A stretch of DNA of 64,000 nt from Polyangia bacterium (lineage in GTDB: Bacteria; Myxococcota_A; Polyangia; Nannocystales; Nannocystaceae), in NCBI GenBank assembly GCA_030430565.1, contig JAUIKS010000041.1:32028-96027 (forward strand), in the 5' to 3' direction. Made by a program: the position numbers and the translations under genes. Every line of letters begins with the position of its first letter. The first letter of the stretch is position 1. Under the pieces are notes generated by a model. The model was not told the origin of the DNA, searched no databases, and saw only the letters and a program-made list of their open reading frames with translations. Below, one piece after another: positions 61,993 through 64,000 of the stretch.

Positions 61993-63639
61993 GTGGCTGA
62001 AACCTACTACGTCCTCAAGATCAACTACCTCGATCGGCCGGCCGAGACTCGGAACGTCAAAGAACAGATCACGGTCGTCGGTCGTGATCAGGGTGACATC
62101 ATCCTTGGTGATACCCAGGCGTCGGGCCGGCACGCAGAGATCCATTTCGTGAACGGTCGCGTGACCGTCAAGGATCTCGGCAGCACAAACGGAGTGATTT
62201 ACAACGGCACGCGCGTGCCCCAGTTCGCGGTCTCGCCCGGACAGTCGTTCGTCTGCGGGCAGACCACGCTGACGCTCATGTCGGTGCACGGTGGTCCCAA
62301 GGCGGCCTTCGGCGGCGGCAAGACGATGATCTCGATGGGCGCGCCCCCGATGCCTGGGCGCCCGCCCAGCATGGGCGCGCCGGGATCCCTCGGCTCGCTC
62401 GGCGGGGCGCCCGGCGGTCGTCCTCCCATGGCCGTCGGCGCGCCTGCAGGCAGCCCCGGACTCGGCGCGCCCGCGTCGGCGGGTCCGGCCCCCGGCGCGC
62501 CGCCACCGGGAGCTCCTCCCGCTGGCCTCGGCGGGCCGCCTCCCAGCGGTGGCGTTCCGGCGGGCCTCGGTGGACCCCCGGCCGGCGGGCTCGGCGGGCC
62601 GCCTCCTGGAGGTCTCGGTGGAGGACCTGCTCCGGGCGCTCCGGCTCCCATGGCTCCCATGCCCTCCAACCCGCCGGCCCCCACCAATAGCCCGCTCGTG
62701 GGCGGGCCCCAGCCAGCTGGTGGTGGCATGGCGCCCGCAGGCGGCGTCCCGGCGACCTACGACCCCAACACCCCGATTCGACCGGAGTTCCAGGGGACCG
62801 GCGGCGAGCTGCTGGTCACCTACCTCGTCGGCCTGCTGCTGACGATGATCACCTTCGGCATCTACGCGCCCTGGTTCGCGGTCAAGCTGCGCAAGTTCCA
62901 GTACGACAACACGACCATCAAGGGGATCGCCGGCGGGAACATGCAGATGGCCTTCACGGGCACGGGCGGCGAGCTGTTCGTCCGCGGCCTGGTCGGCTAC
63001 CTGCTGACGCTCATCACCTTCGGCATCTACGCGCCCTGGTTCATCTGCAACCTCATCGACTACTTCGCGGAGGGCACGACCTTCACGAAGGCCGACGGCA
63101 CGCAGTTCCGGCTCAACTTCAAGGGTAAGGGCGGCGAGCTGTTCGTCACCTTCCTCGTCGGGATGATCCTGACGATGATCACCTTCGGCATCTACGCGCC
63201 CTGGTTCGCGGTCAAGCTGCAGAAGTGGATCAACAACAACATCGAGATCTACGAGAACGGCAACGAGCTGGTCGGCCAGGCTGACTTCGTGGGCACGGGC
63301 GGCGAGCTGTTCGTGGTCCAGCTCGTCGGCATGCTGCTGACGATGATCACCTTCGGGATCTACTTCCCCTGGTTCCAGGTCAACCTCGTCAAGTTCAACA
63401 CCCACAACACGCGGATCAACGTCAAGGGCCGCACGATCGTGCCGAAGTTCACGGGCACGGGCGGCGAGCTGTTCGTCGAGTTCCTGGTCGGCTACCTGCT
63501 GACGCTGGTGACCCTCGGCATCTACTCGCCGTGGTGGGCCGTGAAGCTGATGAAGTTCAACATCAACAACCTCTCGTTCGAGGATGTTGGACAGTCGGCC
63601 ATCGGCGCTGGCGGTGCTGCTGGTCAGCTTCGCGCCTGA
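61993..63639 (+). CDS. FHA domain protein with five DUF898-like membrane repeats
   Basis: 548 aa. The GTG at 61993 is set by GGAGG six bases upstream. An FHA domain (about 8-98) has GRDQGDIILGD, SGRHAEIHF and LGSTNGVIYN; such domains bind phosphothreonine. A Pro/Gly/Ala-rich linker (99-265) follows. Then five units start at about 268, 323, 379, 435 and 490, each reading GTGGELFV...LVGxLLTxITFGIYAPWF and close to a DUF898 (YjgN) half-unit. The DNA repeats are also near-identical, so they arose by recent duplication. I infer a membrane protein recruited by Ser/Thr kinase phosphorylation, possibly involving the kinases in this window. Confidence 0.93.
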   Translation: MAETYYVLKINYLDRPAETRNVKEQITVVGRDQGDIILGDTQASGRHAEIHFVNGRVTVKDLGSTNGVIYNGTRVPQFAVSPGQSFVCGQTTLTLMSVHGGPKAAFGGGKTMISMGAPPMPGRPPSMGAPGSLGSLGGAPGGRPPMAVGAPAGSPGLGAPASAGPAPGAPPPGAPPAGLGGPPPSGGVPAGLGGPPAGGLGGPPPGGLGGGPAPGAPAPMAPMPSNPPAPTNSPLVGGPQPAGGGMAPAGGVPATYDPNTPIRPEFQGTGGELLVTYLVGLLLTMITFGIYAPWFAVKLRKFQYDNTTIKGIAGGNMQMAFTGTGGELFVRGLVGYLLTLITFGIYAPWFICNLIDYFAEGTTFTKADGTQFRLNFKGKGGELFVTFLVGMILTMITFGIYAPWFAVKLQKWINNNIEIYENGNELVGQADFVGTGGELFVVQLVGMLLTMITFGIYFPWFQVNLVKFNTHNTRINVKGRTIVPKFTGTGGELFVEFLVGYLLTLVTLGIYSPWWAVKLMKFNINNLSFEDVGQSAIGAGGAAGQLRA

Positions 63640-63667
63640 TTCTCGGTCGCTGATCGAACCGAACGCA

Positions 63668-63695
63668 GGGCCCCTCTCGGGGTCCTTCGTTTTTC
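63668..63695 (+). terminator. Intrinsic terminator after the FHA/DUF898 gene
   Basis: GGGCCCC (63668-63674), loop TCTC, then GGGGTCC (63679-63685), one G-U pair, followed shortly by TTCGTTTTTCG. It begins 28 bases after the stop codon and should end the transcript. Confidence 0.75.
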
Positions 63696-63706
63696 GTCGT
63701 GCTCGA

Positions 63707-63831
63707 TGTCGGCGTGGCTGTGTCCCGCGGGGCTCTTGGAGGGTGCACGCTTGTCGACGTGGCTGTTCCGGAGGGCGGGCTCACGTTTGTCGGCGTGGCT
63801 GCTCGCTGGGTTCCACGGGGCTCTTGGAGGG
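63707..63831. repeat. Short degenerate direct repeats after the FHA gene
   Basis: TGTCGGCGTGGCTG occurs at 63707-63720 and 63788-63801, and as TGTCGACGTGGCTG at 63752-63765. GGGGCTCTTGGAGGG occurs twice (63729-63743, 63817-63831). Unit spacing is 45 and 36 bases. A reading frame through them gives SAWL/STWL repeats but has no other sign of coding. This may be decayed repeat DNA or part of an RNA. Confidence 0.5.
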
Positions 63832-63862
63832 AGGGGCGGGGGGCGCTACTTGCGGGACGCGC

Positions 63863-64000
63863 ATGACCGACACCCTTCGGGCGCCGGTCATACGGTTTAG
63901 GTCCTCTTGCGCCAAGCAAGCCTGGGAGAGGGGGAAGTGAAGAAGAACCACAGAAACCACTCATAGGGACCTAGCGGGTGAAAATCCCGCCCGGCCAAGG
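63863..64000 (+). ncRNA. Possible structured RNA, open at the window edge
   Basis: A hairpin with a CTTCGG tetraloop (63863-63891; ATGACCG pairs with CGGTCAT, two internal mismatches) is followed by less GC-rich sequence (63935-63970). At the edge lies stem GCGGG (63974-63978), loop TGAAAAT, stem CCCGC (63986-63990), then CCGGCCAAGG. The last element resembles the GGGTGAAAGTCCC stem-loops found near the 5' end of bacterial group II introns, but no GUGYG intron start is recognised. It could equally be a leader or a riboswitch-like fold. A tRNA is excluded because the loop is not TTC. Confidence 0.25.

Noticed and set aside
63974..63990. A tRNA T-arm at the right edge
   Set aside because: The stem is five base pairs with a seven-base loop, but the loop is TGAAAAT instead of TTCRANN and no other tRNA arm fits.

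Overview
This 64 kb stretch is very GC-rich, tightly packed chromosomal DNA with about 47 protein genes on both strands. I see no tRNA, rRNA, CRISPR array, insertion sequence or phage module. The gene content points to a myxobacterium-type predator or social bacterium, most likely of the Nannocystis/Plesiocystis/Enhygromyxa group. The reasons are three membrane-bound Hanks-type Ser/Thr kinases, an MglA-like small GTPase, an Oar-type TonB-dependent receptor, DUF4215 and MopE-type cysteine-rich repeats, an AgmX/PglI-type C-terminal domain, and about 13 lipoproteins, most with a Ser/Thr- or Pro/Ala-rich linker behind the lipobox cysteine. The organism assignment is inference from gene content; no marker gene proves it.

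Layout. 1-4.5 kb: edge fragment, lipoprotein, SUMF1-fold protein, Mur ligase paralogue, membrane-anchored PD-(D/E)XK-like protein. 4.6-10.5 kb: FAD oxidoreductase plus membrane protein pair, then a 963-aa protein that looks like a degenerate STAND ATPase. 10.6-20.5 kb: propeller lipoprotein, DUF4388-like/DUF3820 pair, DsbA-like lipoprotein, VIT/P-domain/VWA protein, zinc-ribbon protein, large propeller lipoprotein with a CxxCH motif. 20.5-24.7 kb: two regulator/enzyme divergons (AraC with dienelactone hydrolase, AraC with cupin) and a lectin lipoprotein. 24.8-36.6 kb: TonB receptor divergent from a Ser/Thr kinase, a pseudo-GTPase, a DUF4215 lipoprotein and a second kinase. 36.8-45.1 kb: transglutaminase-like protein, YfbK-type VWA lipoprotein, and a coupled pair consisting of a HEAT-repeat lipoprotein and a lipoprotein peptidylarginine deiminase of the animal/cyanobacterial type. 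45-64 kb: MATE exporter, penicillin-acylase family Ntn hydrolase, degenerate M23/LytM protein, hybrid histidine kinase, possible caspase-fold protein, truA, ferritin-like lipoprotein, third Ser/Thr kinase, VWA lipoprotein, and an FHA protein ending in five DUF898-like membrane repeats. The last 100 bases carry a structured-RNA-like sequence and richer A+T, possibly the edge of a retroelement.

How it works together. Most of the window concerns the envelope: surface lipoproteins that bind or modify protein or sugar (VWA, lectin, PAD, HEAT, propeller), peptidoglycan-related proteins (Mur ligase, LytM-like), and kinases and FHA proteins that sense across the inner membrane. Operons are short, and many neighbours are convergent or divergent.

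Two window-wide signals stand out. First, at least a dozen genes have a TAnnnT -10 hexamer ending only 6-8 bases before the start codon and no Shine-Dalgarno sequence, so leaderless transcription looks common. Second, the palindromes GACATGTC and TGTC-N6-GACA recur more often than this base composition should give, both between genes and inside them. The strongest single-gene finding is the lipoprotein peptidylarginine deiminase at 41830-43578, which keeps all four catalytic residues.
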